A stretch of 64,000 bases of DNA from an uncultured Lactobacillus sp. (GCA_937874185.1 CALNAK010000036.1:81312-145311), one strand, 5' to 3'. Counted from the first letter of the stretch, positions 42,245-51,620 are shown. Notes: generated by a model from the letters alone, not told the origin. Program-made: numbers and translations.

Positions 42245-43605
42245 TGGTTAAATACAAAAAATTTACAATGCCTTTGATCTTAATCTTAGGTATTATCCTA
42301 ATCGGTCTTTTTGGTAAGGCACTTTCAGCTAAGTCAGCTGCAGTTAAAGACAACCGTACTGAAGTTGTTCTTTGGCACGAAATGGGTGGTCCTGCTGAAA
42401 AGTCACTAGAAAAAATTGTTACAGGTTTTAACAAGTCACAAAAGAAATATGTTGTAGTTCCTAAGTATCAAGGTTCATATGATGCTGCGATTCAAAAGAT
42501 TCTACAAACTCACAATACAAATACATCACCAGCTGTTTTCCAAGCCTTTGATATTTCTGCAGCACAAATGATGCACAGTGGTTTTATTACACCAGTACAA
42601 GAATTTATTGACAAGGATAACTTTGATGTAAGTAAGATTTCACCAGTTGCCCGTGCTTTCTACTCAAATAAGGGTAAACAACAATCATTGCCTTTCAATA
42701 CTTCACAACCAGTGCTTTACTATAATGCTTCACTATTGAAGAAGTATGGTATTACGCCACCTCCAGTTTCACCTTCATATGATGATATTACTCGAGTTGC
42801 TAAAGCAATCTACGAAAAGTCAGATCATAAAGTTAAAGGTATGACTGTTCAAATTTATGGTTGGTTACTAGAACAAGCAATGGCTAATGCCGGAGTATCA
42901 CTAACTAACAATAACGATGGACATACTGGTTTCCCAACTAAAGCAACTATTACTAACCCAGCATCAAAAGAATTCTTCGAATGGATCCGTGAGAATCAAA
43001 AAGCGGGTGACTTCATGGACTATGGTTCTGGTGCAATGTCAGGTACTAACCAAACAACTGGTTTCTTAAACGGTAAAGTCGGTATCTACATCCAATCATC
43101 AGCAAGTATGAGTCAATTGAACAAGAAGAATAAGAATGAACTTGGTATTACATATTTCCCACATCCAAATGGTAAGAAAGCTAATGGTGTTGCCATTGGT
43201 GGTGCCGCACTTTGGATCTCAAATGATAAACCAAAAGACGTTCAACAAGGTGCCTTTGAATTTATCAAGTATACTTTGAAGCCAGAAGTGCAAGCTCAAT
43301 GGCAAAAAGATACTGGTTATCTAGCACTAAACAAAGATTCACAAAACACTTCAATTCTTAAGAGTCTTTACAAGAAACATCCAGAAGCCAAAGTACCTAG
43401 TCAACAATTGCAAGAAGCTGTTCCTAACAACTTCAACTCAGGTATTTTGATGGAAGGTATGCAAAAAACTCGTCAAATCGAACAATTTGCAATGGAAGAA
43501 ATTTATAACGGTGGTGACATTCATCGTGCATTGAAGAATGCGGATAAGAAGATTGATGATAACTTAACTACAACCAATAGAGCCAACGGACGTAGTACTA
43601 AGTAA
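42244..43605 (+). CDS. ugpB: substrate-binding protein, UgpB-like, without lipobox
   Basis: A 453-residue CUT1-type binding protein. EVVLWHEMGGPAEKSLEKIV, the YKGSYD-like KYQGSYDAAIQKIL and AVFQAFDISAAQMMHSGFITPV parallel UgpB. The N-terminus is MVKYKKFTMPLILILGIILIGLFG, one hydrophobic segment followed by KALSAKS. No cysteine is present in the first 40 residues, so it cannot be a lipoprotein; it is either anchored by the uncleaved helix or released after cleavage near LSA. This is unusual for a Gram-positive binding protein. A terminator 60 nt later ends the operon. Confidence 0.87.
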   Translation: MVKYKKFTMPLILILGIILIGLFGKALSAKSAAVKDNRTEVVLWHEMGGPAEKSLEKIVTGFNKSQKKYVVVPKYQGSYDAAIQKILQTHNTNTSPAVFQAFDISAAQMMHSGFITPVQEFIDKDNFDVSKISPVARAFYSNKGKQQSLPFNTSQPVLYYNASLLKKYGITPPPVSPSYDDITRVAKAIYEKSDHKVKGMTVQIYGWLLEQAMANAGVSLTNNNDGHTGFPTKATITNPASKEFFEWIRENQKAGDFMDYGSGAMSGTNQTTGFLNGKVGIYIQSSASMSQLNKKNKNELGITYFPHPNGKKANGVAIGGAALWISNDKPKDVQQGAFEFIKYTLKPEVQAQWQKDTGYLALNKDSQNTSILKSLYKKHPEAKVPSQQLQEAVPNNFNSGILMEGMQKTRQIEQFAMEEIYNGGDIHRALKNADKKIDDNLTTTNRANGRSTK

Positions 43606-43665
43606 GTTATATTTTTATAAGGGATGAGTCAGGGGAATTTATCAGTTTATATTTAATAGATACAA

Positions 43666-43703
43666 AAATAGCGAATCAAATTACACAATCTGATTCGCTA
43701 TTT
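43666..43703. terminator. bidirectional intrinsic terminator between ugpB and the EamA gene
   Basis: AAATAGCGAATCA (43666-43678) and TGATTCGCTATTT (43691-43703) form a perfect 13-bp stem between convergent genes. Confidence 0.75.
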
Positions 43704-43754
43704 GCTGTTAAGTAATGAATGTTATTTTCAAAGAACCTAAATCAGAGGGATTAA

Positions 43755-44678
43755 TTATTTTTTATCCTTTTGATACCTAAATTTCAAACTAAATAAATTA
43801 GGCGGTAAAGCTTGTAAGAATGTTATACCTAAGATCAATAAAGCACCAATCAATTCTGCACCACTGACCTTAGTCTTCAGGACAGTCACTGCCAGAATGG
43901 TTGCGGTCAAAGGTTCAAATGCACTCAACATTCCTGTTGTTGAAGGGGTTAAGTAATTCAAGCTTTGTAGATAGAACAGATAAGAAAACATTGTCCCACC
44001 GGTTACGATAAAAATAATAGAAATTATGGCGATGCCATTTAGATGTGGCACATGCGTTAAATTGGCAAATGGTGCAAAGACAATTCCACCTAATAACATT
44101 GACCATCCGGTAACAATGCGTGCATCAAATCGTTTCAATAATTCCCTTGGTAATAAAGTATAAGATGCCTGACTAATACCAGCTCCAACTCCCCAAAGAA
44201 TGGCTGCTGGTGACAACATTAGTTGGTTCAGATGTCCGTGGGTTACTAACAAGAAAGTTCCTAATAATGCTAAAACAATTGAGATTAGATCAATTCTTCG
44301 AGGCAATTGAAGTTTTCTTAATGATAAGTACAGAATAATAAAGAGTGGTCCTAAGAATTGTAAAACAGTCGCTGTTGGTGCATTACCATATTTGATAGCC
44401 ATAAAATAAGTATATTGGGCGGGCAACATCCCCAATAATCCAAAGGCTAATAATTGTATAACATAGCGTGGCTTTTTCAGGATTGCAAATAGTTCTTTTG
44501 AATCCGCAAAATAACACCAGATAACCAACATTAGACCAGCAAATATTAATCGGATTCCTACGATCCACTGTGTAGGGATGCTTTCTTCAGTGAACAAGTA
44601 TTGTGCAATGCTTCCTGAAAATCCCCACAGAACTGGCCCCATAATCGCATAGAAGAATCCTTTTTGTTTAGCGGTCAA
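43755..44678 (-). CDS. EamA/DMT-family transporter
   Basis: A 307-residue protein with about ten helices and two EamA repeats: GFFYAIMGPVLWGFSGSIAQYLF at the start of repeat 1 and SPAAILWGVGAGISQASYTLL at the start of repeat 2. Family members export amino acids or metabolites; the substrate is unknown. TTG at 44678 is chosen because GGGGGGA is 6 nt upstream; in-frame codons further out have no ribosome-binding site. The gene is convergent with ugpB and divergent from the ABC exporter at 44801. Confidence 0.83.
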   Translation of the reverse strand: MTAKQKGFFYAIMGPVLWGFSGSIAQYLFTEESIPTQWIVGIRLIFAGLMLVIWCYFADSKELFAILKKPRYVIQLLAFGLLGMLPAQYTYFMAIKYGNAPTATVLQFLGPLFIILYLSLRKLQLPRRIDLISIVLALLGTFLLVTHGHLNQLMLSPAAILWGVGAGISQASYTLLPRELLKRFDARIVTGWSMLLGGIVFAPFANLTHVPHLNGIAIISIIFIVTGGTMFSYLFYLQSLNYLTPSTTGMLSAFEPLTATILAVTVLKTKVSGAELIGALLILGITFLQALPPNLFSLKFRYQKDKK

Positions 44679-44800
44679 TAAATATCCCCCCAATAATCAT
44701 AATAATTAATATGCTAACACAATCATAATTATAAAAAGAGGGCATAAAGTAAAAAGGTTAATAGTTCCTGTATAATCAAAGATAAATAGGAGGGGAAATC

Positions 44801-45697
44801 ATGCTTAAAGTCCAGAATGTCAGTAAAAATTTCGGTGATTTAAAAGCCTTGAATGACATATCGTTTGATGTATCCGATGGCCAAATTTTAGGCTTGATTG
44901 GTCAAAACGGAGCGGGAAAATCGACAACTTTCCATAGTATTTTGAATTTCCTACATTATGAAGGCACCATTACTTGGAACAATCAGCCACTTACGGAAGC
45001 AAATTTCAATGAGATTGGTTATCTTCCCGAAGAGCGTAGTTTGATGCCTAAGTTGACGATTGAACAACAAATCATTTATTTAGCCAGATTAAAGAATAAA
45101 TCAGCCAAAGAAATTAAACCCTTAATTGATGATTGGTTGAAAAAGTTTGCGGTCAAAGGAACTAAAAAGGATAAAATTAAAGACCTATCCAAGGGTAATC
45201 AACAAAAGGTTCAATTAATTTGTACATTGATTCATGATCCTAAATTGATTATTTTAGATGAACCCTTTAGTGGACTTGACCCAGTAAATTCTGATTTATT
45301 GAAACAAGCTATTTTAGATGCTAAGAAACGTGGAGCAGCAATTATCTTCTCCAGTCATGATATGGAAAACGTTGAAGAACTCTGTGACAAATTGATTATG
45401 CTTCGCGACGGCCAAATTGTATTGTATGGAACTGTTCGTGAAGTTCGTCAATCATTTGGCAAAACAAGAATCTATGTAACAACTGATAAAACAATTGAAG
45501 AGTTAGCTATGATGGAACATGTTGTTGCTGCTAAACCCTTAGAAGAACAGCGATTCATGCTTGACTTAGATGATGAAACATCTGGAAAGATAGTTTTTGA
45601 TGAACTAACTCACGGTCAATATATTGAAGAATTCAATCAGCAACCACCGACCTTGAATGAGATTTTCAAGTTGAAAGCAGGTGAGCACCATGAATAA
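44801..45697 (+). CDS. ABC exporter ATPase (NatA/YhaQ type)
   Basis: A 298-residue ATPase: Walker A IGQNGAGKSTTFHSIL, signature LSKGNQQKVQLICTL (SKGN form typical of the DrrA/NatA group) and Walker B LIILDEPFSGLDP. A C-terminal ~80-residue extension follows the H-loop. AGGAGGGG precedes the ATG. The permease gene overlaps its end. The YhaQP/NatAB group exports sodium or unidentified compounds, so the substrate is left open. Confidence 0.87.
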   Translation: MLKVQNVSKNFGDLKALNDISFDVSDGQILGLIGQNGAGKSTTFHSILNFLHYEGTITWNNQPLTEANFNEIGYLPEERSLMPKLTIEQQIIYLARLKNKSAKEIKPLIDDWLKKFAVKGTKKDKIKDLSKGNQQKVQLICTLIHDPKLIILDEPFSGLDPVNSDLLKQAILDAKKRGAAIIFSSHDMENVEELCDKLIMLRDGQIVLYGTVREVRQSFGKTRIYVTTDKTIEELAMMEHVVAAKPLEEQRFMLDLDDETSGKIVFDELTHGQYIEEFNQQPPTLNEIFKLKAGEHHE

Positions 45698-46913
45698 ATT
45701 ATGGATCGTAACTTTTGAAACCTTCTTGCGACAAGTTAAATCTTGGAGTTTTGTCATGTTACTATTGGGACCATTCTTGATGTTTGGCATTACGATGGGA
45801 GCAGGTTATCTTGGTGCTATGACTGGAACAAGTAGTGAAAAGATTGCTATTATCAGTGATAATCAACAATTAAGGACCGGATTTATCAAGTCCAATAGTG
45901 ATGATGTTGATAAGAAGATAACTGAGAAATCAGTTGCTACTAAGAAAATGAATAAAAATAAATTAGTTGGTTATTTGATTCTGAAAGCTGATAAGCAAAA
46001 AGTTTCAGCACAATACGTTGGAACTAGGGCATTAGGCTCCAATCAAAAAGGCCGTATCAATAATTATTTAGTTGCGACACAACAACAATTGAACTTTGCG
46101 AATGCTAAACTTTCACCCAATCAAACAAAATCATTACAGCAACAGCCAGTCTTGAAACAAACTGTTCAAAAGAAGACTGGAACAGCTAATTTAGCTAAAA
46201 AAATTTCGTTTTGGGTTACTGTAATCATGGTTTACATTATCCTAATTACTTACACGACTATCACCGCTCAAGAAATTGCCTCCGAAAAAGGTACGAAGAT
46301 TATGGAAATAATTTTCTCGAGTACAACGGCAGGTAAGTATTTCTTAGGAAAAGTCTTTGGAGTTTTGTTAGTAATTTTGACCCAAATTCTGGTCTATCTG
46401 ATAGGTGGTTGGGGTGGTTACGTCTATGCCCAGCACGCATCATTGACAAAGAATTTCATGACACAATATCATACATTGATAAATTCAGTTCTACGTAATT
46501 TATTGAGTATTAACTTGATTTATCTTCTATTAGGAGTAGTAATTTACACAATCTTGGCCGCATTTTCCGGAGCCTTAGTTTCCAAAGCCGAAGATGCCCC
46601 GAAGGCAGCCCAGCCAGTTATCATGTTGAACATGATTGCGTTCTTTGTAACTTTCCCATTCCAAAATAATATTGATTCAATTGTTCCCAAAATTTTGTCA
46701 TACGTTCCATTTCTATCGTCATATTTTATGCCGTTACGGATCATCAACAACGATGCCAGTGGTGTAGAAATCGTGATATCAATCCTAGTCTTATTAGCGA
46801 GTATCTTCTTGCTCGCAACCTATATTGGTAAGATCTATCAAGGCCTAATGTTGCAGACAGATGATTCTAGTTTTTGGAAGAGATTCAAACGTGGTCTATC
46901 ATATAATAAGTAA
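45690..46913 (+). CDS. ABC-2 type permease (NatB/YhaP type)
   Basis: A 407-residue permease: one N-terminal helix (SFVMLLLGPFLMFGITMGAGYL), a ~150-residue extracytoplasmic domain and then about five helices. The motif TAQEIASEKGTKIMEIIFSSTTAGKYFLGK is characteristic of ABC-2 permeases of the NatB group. ATG 45690 overlaps the ATPase gene and follows AGGTGAG. It works with the preceding ATPase. A terminator follows four bases after the stop. Confidence 0.87.
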   Translation: MNKLWIVTFETFLRQVKSWSFVMLLLGPFLMFGITMGAGYLGAMTGTSSEKIAIISDNQQLRTGFIKSNSDDVDKKITEKSVATKKMNKNKLVGYLILKADKQKVSAQYVGTRALGSNQKGRINNYLVATQQQLNFANAKLSPNQTKSLQQQPVLKQTVQKKTGTANLAKKISFWVTVIMVYIILITYTTITAQEIASEKGTKIMEIIFSSTTAGKYFLGKVFGVLLVILTQILVYLIGGWGGYVYAQHASLTKNFMTQYHTLINSVLRNLLSINLIYLLLGVVIYTILAAFSGALVSKAEDAPKAAQPVIMLNMIAFFVTFPFQNNIDSIVPKILSYVPFLSSYFMPLRIINNDASGVEIVISILVLLASIFLLATYIGKIYQGLMLQTDDSSFWKRFKRGLSYNK

Positions 46914-46917
46914 CAAA

Positions 46918-46955
46918 AAAGGCAATCTACCGATAAAAGTAGATTGCCTTTATTA
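46918..46955. terminator. bidirectional intrinsic terminator
   Basis: AAAGGCAATCTAC (46918-46930) and GTAGATTGCCTTT (46939-46951) form a perfect 13-bp stem. It can serve the ABC exporter on the plus strand and the glpF-A6-A5 transcript on the minus strand. Confidence 0.8.
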
Positions 46956-46976
46956 ATTTCTTAAATTGTTTTGTGT

Positions 46977-47098
46977 AAACGAGCTACACAAGCCAGTTTC
47001 CTGTGCTTTGCTTGACTTCCCAAATCATATGCAAAGAACGCATATAATTCGTGAAGCCCTGCAAATGCTCAGAATCTAACCGGCTTGTTTCGCTCTCT
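46977..47098 (-). repeat. family A hairpin element, copy A5
   Basis: In element orientation it starts AGAGAGCGAAACAAGCC and ends GTAGCTCGTTT. It is the distal unit of a direct tandem with A6 downstream of glpF. The tip stem is ATATGC/GCATAT, a compensated change from the ATACGC/GCGTAT of other copies. The outer arms ACAAGCC and GGCTTGT pair. Confidence 0.85.
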
Positions 47099-47103
47099 AA
47101 TTG

Positions 47104-47225
47104 AAAATGAGCTACACAGGCCAATTTCTTCCGGTTAGCCTAATTTCCCCAATCATGTGCAAAATACGCACATAATTCGTGAAATTTTGCTAATCCTCAG
47201 AAATTACCGGCCTGCTCCGCTCTCT
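47104..47225 (-). repeat. family A hairpin element, copy A6
   Basis: It starts AGAGAGCGGAGCAGGCC 5 nt after the glpF stop. The tip stem is ATGTGC/GCACAT, again compensated; outer arms CAGGCC and GGCCTG pair, as do AATTTC and GAAATT. Confidence 0.85.
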
Positions 47226-47230
47226 GCTCT

Positions 47231-47950
47231 TTAGAAGAACATACCATATAGTTTAACGGCACAGACAGCACCTAGAATAGGCGCTACGACTGGAACCCAA
47301 CTATATTTCCATTGTGAAGAACCTTTTGGATCTAAAGGTAATAATGCATGCAATAGACGTGGACCTAAATCACGAGCTGGATTCAAGGCTGGACCGGTTG
47401 GACCACCGAATGAAATAACCAGACACATAACTAAGAATCCTAGACCGATGAAATCGGCACGTGGATCAATGTGATCAGATGTCAAAGCTACGGCACCGAA
47501 TACTAAGATAAATGTTCCAATAAATTCGTTAATGAAACCGTTGAGACGACTGTTTTCGGCATCAATTGTTGAGAAAGTACCAAGGATACTTTCAACGTTT
47601 TCAGTTTTGTTGTAATAAGGCTTGTAAGCTGCAACAATCAATAATTGACCAAACATGGCACCCAAGAATTGAGCAATAAGGTAAGGACCAACTTCAGACC
47701 ATGGGAAACCACCATTGATGGCCATAGCTAAAGTCATGGCAGGATTAATTTGACCACCTGAAATTGGGCCAAACATCATGGCTGGAATCATAACACCGAT
47801 ACCATAACCAAATCCGATAAGAATCCACCCACCGTGGAAACCTTTTGTTCCTTTTAATTCAACGTTGGCAACAGAACCGTTACCAAGGGCAACCATGATG
47901 GCTGTTCCGATAAATTCAGCGACGCAACGTACTAGCAACGTATAGTGCAT
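47231..47950 (-). CDS. glpF: glycerol facilitator / aquaglyceroporin
   Basis: A 239-residue MIP channel with six helices and both NPA loops: GGQINPAMTLAMAI (residues 69-71) and GPALNPARDLGPRL. The Asp after the second NPA-Arg marks the glycerol-conducting (GlpF) subgroup over water-only aquaporins. AGGGGT lies upstream of the ATG. Glycerol entry fits with the Ugp-type operon 4 kb away. Two family A elements and a terminator follow its stop. Confidence 0.92.
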   Translation of the reverse strand: MHYTLLVRCVAEFIGTAIMVALGNGSVANVELKGTKGFHGGWILIGFGYGIGVMIPAMMFGPISGGQINPAMTLAMAINGGFPWSEVGPYLIAQFLGAMFGQLLIVAAYKPYYNKTENVESILGTFSTIDAENSRLNGFINEFIGTFILVFGAVALTSDHIDPRADFIGLGFLVMCLVISFGGPTGPALNPARDLGPRLLHALLPLDPKGSSQWKYSWVPVVAPILGAVCAVKLYGMFF

Positions 47951-48018
47951 AATAAATACTACCCCTAAATGTAATTTAATTTTCTCATCACGTTTAAATC
48001 ACCATCAGCAAAACACGA

Positions 48019-48047
48019 ATATTAAAACTCACTCAGAAATGGGTCAA
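48019..48047 (-). promoter_or_regulatory. candidate glpF promoter
   Basis: On the minus strand TTGACC (48047-48042) and TAATAT (48024-48019) are 17 bp apart, 69 nt before the start codon. The 336-bp divergent region also holds a TATAAT at 48253-48258, which probably belongs to the plus-strand dehydrogenase gene. Confidence 0.5.
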
Positions 48048-48287
48048 TCAATATAAATTCGTAATAACTTGTCTTTAATGAGTGAATATTTTCCAAATTT
48101 CACATAAAAAAATTGCCCCAATAAGATAGAGCAATTCTCACTAACATATATAGCAAAATAAATCAAATAATGAGCAACGAATATTATTGTATCATACATT
48201 CCGAATTATTTTTGCCTTTCAACTAAAAACTGGATACTTTTTGCTATATAGTTATAATGTAATGTAAATCTAAAAAGAGGTAGAGCG

Positions 48288-49232
48288 ATGAAAGTTCTTA
48301 GTTTAGTTAACTTAACAAAGAAACAGAGAGAAAAGATTGAATCAATTTCAAACGTTGATTTAAATGTGGTATCTCCTAAGCAAGTTACTGCAGCTGATTT
48401 GGATGGTGTTGAAGTACTTTATGACTGGTCTAACACATTAAAGGATGCAGTAGCGAAGAGTGATACTTTAAATTGGATTCAAGTGGTCCGTGCAGGAGTT
48501 GATGCTTTACCATTGCGTGAATTGAATGATAAAGGTGTTATTTTAACTAATGGTTCTGGTGCAAATGCGATTAATATTGCAGAACAAACAATGGCGTACA
48601 TGTTGATGTTCGTTCGTCGAATGAATTTAACAGCCAGACACCAAGATCTTAAGGAATGGAAACACGATGACGGATATGATGAAGTTTATAACAAAACAGT
48701 TATGATTGTTGGCGTTGGTCATATTGGTACAATTATCGCCAAATATGCCAAGGCTTTAGGAATGAAGACAATCGGTGTTCGTCGGACTGATCAACCCGCA
48801 GAATATATTGATGAAATGATTCCAATGTCTGAAATGAATTCAAGAATCGGTGAAGTTCACTTTGTGGTTAACGCTTTACCAGATACAGAAGAAACAATTG
48901 GTATGTTTAACAAAGACTTGTTTGATGCAATGTCAAAGAAAGCTTATTACATCAATATTGGTCGTGGAAAAACTACTAATATGGAAGATTTGATCGATGC
49001 TCTACAAAAAGATGAAATTGCCGGAGCCGGTTTGGACGTTACAACACCAGAACCACTAGGCAGTGACAGCCCACTTTGGGATATGAAGAACGTAATTATC
49101 ACACCACACGATGCTGGTATGAGCGTACATTATGAAGAACGTGCCTTTGACATCTTCAAACGTAACTTGAAATCATACGTTGAAAATGGTGAAGTTGTTG
49201 AGAACGTTGTTAATTATTCTACTGGATACTAA
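48288..49232 (+). CDS. D-isomer-specific 2-hydroxyacid dehydrogenase
   Basis: A 314-residue NAD(P)-dependent dehydrogenase. The Rossmann motif is VGVGHIGTIIAKYAKALG (near residue 142). The catalytic residues are visible: Arg near INIGRGKTTN, Glu in TPEPLGSDSPLW and His in VIITPHDAGM. It belongs to the phosphoglycerate dehydrogenase-like group, not to D-lactate dehydrogenase, and its substrate is unknown. GAGGTAGAG precedes the ATG. A family A element starts 2 nt after the stop. Confidence 0.88.
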   Translation: MKVLSLVNLTKKQREKIESISNVDLNVVSPKQVTAADLDGVEVLYDWSNTLKDAVAKSDTLNWIQVVRAGVDALPLRELNDKGVILTNGSGANAINIAEQTMAYMLMFVRRMNLTARHQDLKEWKHDDGYDEVYNKTVMIVGVGHIGTIIAKYAKALGMKTIGVRRTDQPAEYIDEMIPMSEMNSRIGEVHFVVNALPDTEETIGMFNKDLFDAMSKKAYYINIGRGKTTNMEDLIDALQKDEIAGAGLDVTTPEPLGSDSPLWDMKNVIITPHDAGMSVHYEERAFDIFKRNLKSYVENGEVVENVVNYSTGY

Positions 49233-49234
49233 TC

Positions 49235-49356
49235 AGAGAGCGGAGCAAGCCGTTTAGATTCTGAGCATTTGCAGGGCTTCACGAATTATACGCGATTTTT
49301 GCGTATGATTTGGGAAGTCAGGCAAAGCACAGGAATCTGGCTTGTGCAGCTCGTTT
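49235..49356 (+). repeat. family A hairpin element, copy A7
   Basis: It starts AGAGAGCGGAGCAAGCC 2 nt after the dehydrogenase stop and ends GCAGCTCGTTT. The arms GCAAGCC and GGCTTGT and the inner AGATTC and GAATCT pair. The tip is ATACGC/GCGTAT. Confidence 0.85.
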
Positions 49357-49392
49357 CAAATAGAAAGCAGAATTTTACAAAATCAAAATCAA

Positions 49393-49432
49393 AGAGCCCT
49401 CAATTCAAAACCAGAATTGAAGGCTCTATTTT
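49393..49432. terminator. bidirectional intrinsic terminator
   Basis: AGAGCCCTCAATTC (49393-49406) pairs with GAATTGAAGGCTCT (49414-49427), with A-rich and T-rich flanks, between convergent genes. Confidence 0.8.
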
Positions 49433-49436
49433 TATC

Positions 49437-49910
49437 TCATAATTTCATTTTTAACCGTAACATATCTCTCAAAACTAAATTGTTCTCAATAATAGGTTCC
49501 TCATAGTTATCCACAAAGAAATCAGGATCGACACCAATGATTCGGAATCCACATTTCTGATAAAGATACAATTGTGCAAAACTTGTGCTGCCGGTACCAA
49601 TTTCAATTGAGTTGTAGTTGTTGATTTTAGCCCATTCGATACCAAATTTGACCAGCTTTTCACCAAAACCTTGATTGCGTACTGATTTTTCCACAGCAAT
49701 ATTCACAATTTCCACAGTCTCTGGTCTGGTATTAACTAATAAAATGACACCAAGTAGATTTTTTCCACTGATTAATTCAAATTTGAACGAACGGTCAAGA
49801 TAACTATCGATTACTTTTCGGGAAGGGTCCGCCTCGAGAAAAAGTTTGTAATGTTGAAAAGTTACCTGAGAGATTTCCCGAATCAAAGTTCTATTTTCTA
49901 ACTTGGCCAT
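49437..49910 (-). CDS. GNAT-family N-acetyltransferase
   Basis: A 157-residue acetyltransferase: VEIVNIAVEKSVRNQGFGEKLVKFGIEWA carries motif A (RNQGFG), and FAQLYLYQKCGFRIIGVDPDFF motif B. It overlaps the 3' end of proA by 20 nt and must be translated from the proA transcript. Upstream GGTG sequences are a weak ribosome-binding site, so coupling to proA translation is likely. Substrate unknown. Confidence 0.82.
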   Translation of the reverse strand: MAKLENRTLIREISQVTFQHYKLFLEADPSRKVIDSYLDRSFKFELISGKNLLGVILLVNTRPETVEIVNIAVEKSVRNQGFGEKLVKFGIEWAKINNYNSIEIGTGSTSFAQLYLYQKCGFRIIGVDPDFFVDNYEEPIIENNLVLRDMLRLKMKL

Positions 49911-51138
49911 CACCTTGCACCAAGTATTTAGTTGTCGTTAATTCATTGGCTCCCATTGGACCTCTAGCGTGGAGTTTTTGTGTGCTGATACCAATTTCAG
50001 CGCCAAAACCGAATTGTTGTCCGTCCGTGAAACGTGTGGATGCGTTCGTGTAAACCACAGCGGCATCAATCTGCTTCATGAATTGGCGGCTGCTTGTATA
50101 ATTTTCCGTAATAATAGCTTCACTGTGTTTAGTGTTGTACTTGTTGATATGCGCGATAGCTTCGTCGATTGAGCCCACGATTTTGACCGCCATGATGTAG
50201 TCGTCGTACTCGGTTCCCCAATCTTCAGGTGTAGCGGGGATGATACCAGGTTCGATAATCTGGGAAAGTTTATCGCCACGAACTTCAACATTGTTAGCTC
50301 GCAAGGCATCAAATAATTCAGGCAAAAATTGGTTAGCAATATCCTTGTGTAAAACGACTTTCTCGGCCGCATTGCAGACAGATGGACGTTGAACTTTTGC
50401 ATTAATGATAATTTTCAACGCTTTGTCCAAGTCGGCATCCTTGTCGACATAAATATGACAGTTGCCGGCACCAGTTTCTATAATAGGAACCTTAGCTTTG
50501 TCAACGACCATCTTGATAAATTTGCCACTACCACGAGGGATCAAGACATCAATATAGTCAGTCATTTCCATCATCTTTTGAGCAGTTTCGTGACTGATAT
50601 CGTCAATCAATTGAATTGCATCTTCGTTGATACCGATAGTCTTTAGAGCTTCGCGAAGAGTTTCTGACAAAATAATATTTGAATTGATAGCTTCTTTACC
50701 ACCACGTAAAATGACCGCATTACCAGCTTTGAAACAAAGGCCAGCCGCGTCAACAGTGACGTTAGGACGAGCCTCATAGATCATACCAATAACACCCAAA
50801 GGTACACGTTCTTGAGTAATGTCCAAACCAGCATCAGTTTGCCAGCCACGTTCAATTTTTCCAATCGGGTCGGGAAGGTCCATAACTTGACGCAAACCAT
50901 CAGCCATATCGTTGATACGACTAGGTGTGATTTCCAAACGATCCAACATAGCGTCCTTCATACCGTTGTTTCTGGCATTAGTCATGTCATCTTTGTTAGC
51001 AGCAATAATTTTATCAGTATTCATTACTAAAGTGTTAGCCATTGCCAATAGAGCAGAGTTCTTAGCTTGTGTACCAAGTTGTCCCAATTCAAAAGCAGCA
51101 CTTTGAGCCTTTTGGCCCATTTCCTCAAGATTAGTCAT
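49891..51138 (-). CDS. proA: gamma-glutamyl phosphate reductase
   Basis: A 415-residue ProA: QERVPLGVIGMIYEARPNVTVDAAGLC, LRGGKEAINSN, the catalytic cysteine in AKVQRPSVCNAAEKVVLH, and FTDGQQFGFGAEIGISTQKLHARGPMG. It reduces gamma-glutamyl phosphate to glutamate semialdehyde in proline synthesis. TAGGAG precedes the ATG by 8 nt. Its usual partner proB lies 1.2 kb upstream on the same strand, separated by a marR gene and two family B elements. No proC is in the window. Confidence 0.95.
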   Translation of the reverse strand: MTNLEEMGQKAQSAAFELGQLGTQAKNSALLAMANTLVMNTDKIIAANKDDMTNARNNGMKDAMLDRLEITPSRINDMADGLRQVMDLPDPIGKIERGWQTDAGLDITQERVPLGVIGMIYEARPNVTVDAAGLCFKAGNAVILRGGKEAINSNIILSETLREALKTIGINEDAIQLIDDISHETAQKMMEMTDYIDVLIPRGSGKFIKMVVDKAKVPIIETGAGNCHIYVDKDADLDKALKIIINAKVQRPSVCNAAEKVVLHKDIANQFLPELFDALRANNVEVRGDKLSQIIEPGIIPATPEDWGTEYDDYIMAVKIVGSIDEAIAHINKYNTKHSEAIITENYTSSRQFMKQIDAAVVYTNASTRFTDGQQFGFGAEIGISTQKLHARGPMGANELTTTKYLVQGDGQVRK

Positions 51139-51242
51139 AATCTACACTCCTAAAACGCTTTCTAATATCCTTGTTTAAGTATATCAGTTATGTGAGGGAA
51201 TGGCGGTGAGTAATTTGCGGGTGTCCGTTCGAGGTAGTATAA

Positions 51243-51418
51243 GGATGCCGCTCTCCATAAGGAAGGAAAAACGGCTGGAACATAGCGGGCACAACTTGAA
51301 ATCAATTCCAAAGTTAGGAATTATTTCCAAGATTGGCCTTTTACTAATCCGGCAAAGACCGGCCGAATAAGTAAAACTTCGCTATTGAGCCATTTTCCTT
51401 CCTTGCTCCGAGCTTGGT
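51243..51418 (+). repeat. family B structured element, copy B2
   Basis: Read on the plus strand, the outer arms AAGGAAGGAAAAACGGCT and AGCCATTTTCCTTCCTT pair; AGCG/CGCT extends the stem. The inner hairpins are TTCCAAAGTTAGGAA-type and TTTTACTAATCCGGC/GCCGAATAAGTAAAA. It forms a convergent pair with B3. Confidence 0.75.
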
Positions 51419-51620
51419 TTCTGCTTTTGATATTGTATTCTGTTAAATATTTGAATAGTTTAACTACTAATTAGATAGGTTTGCTAAGTAGAGTAGGGAA
51501 TTGTAATTCCGTTCCATAGTGCAACAATTTTATGTTTAAAGTTAATTTGTAGTAAATGGAAAATATAATAATAGCCAGTTTATTTCTTTACAATGAATCT
51601 CTATAAAAATAGAGAATACT

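Noticed and set aside
47951..48287. Hairpin AAATTGC...GCAATT considered as a riboswitch or terminator
   Set aside because: The stem is only about 6 bp, there is no aptamer-like structure, and it sits in a divergent promoter region with no transcript to end.
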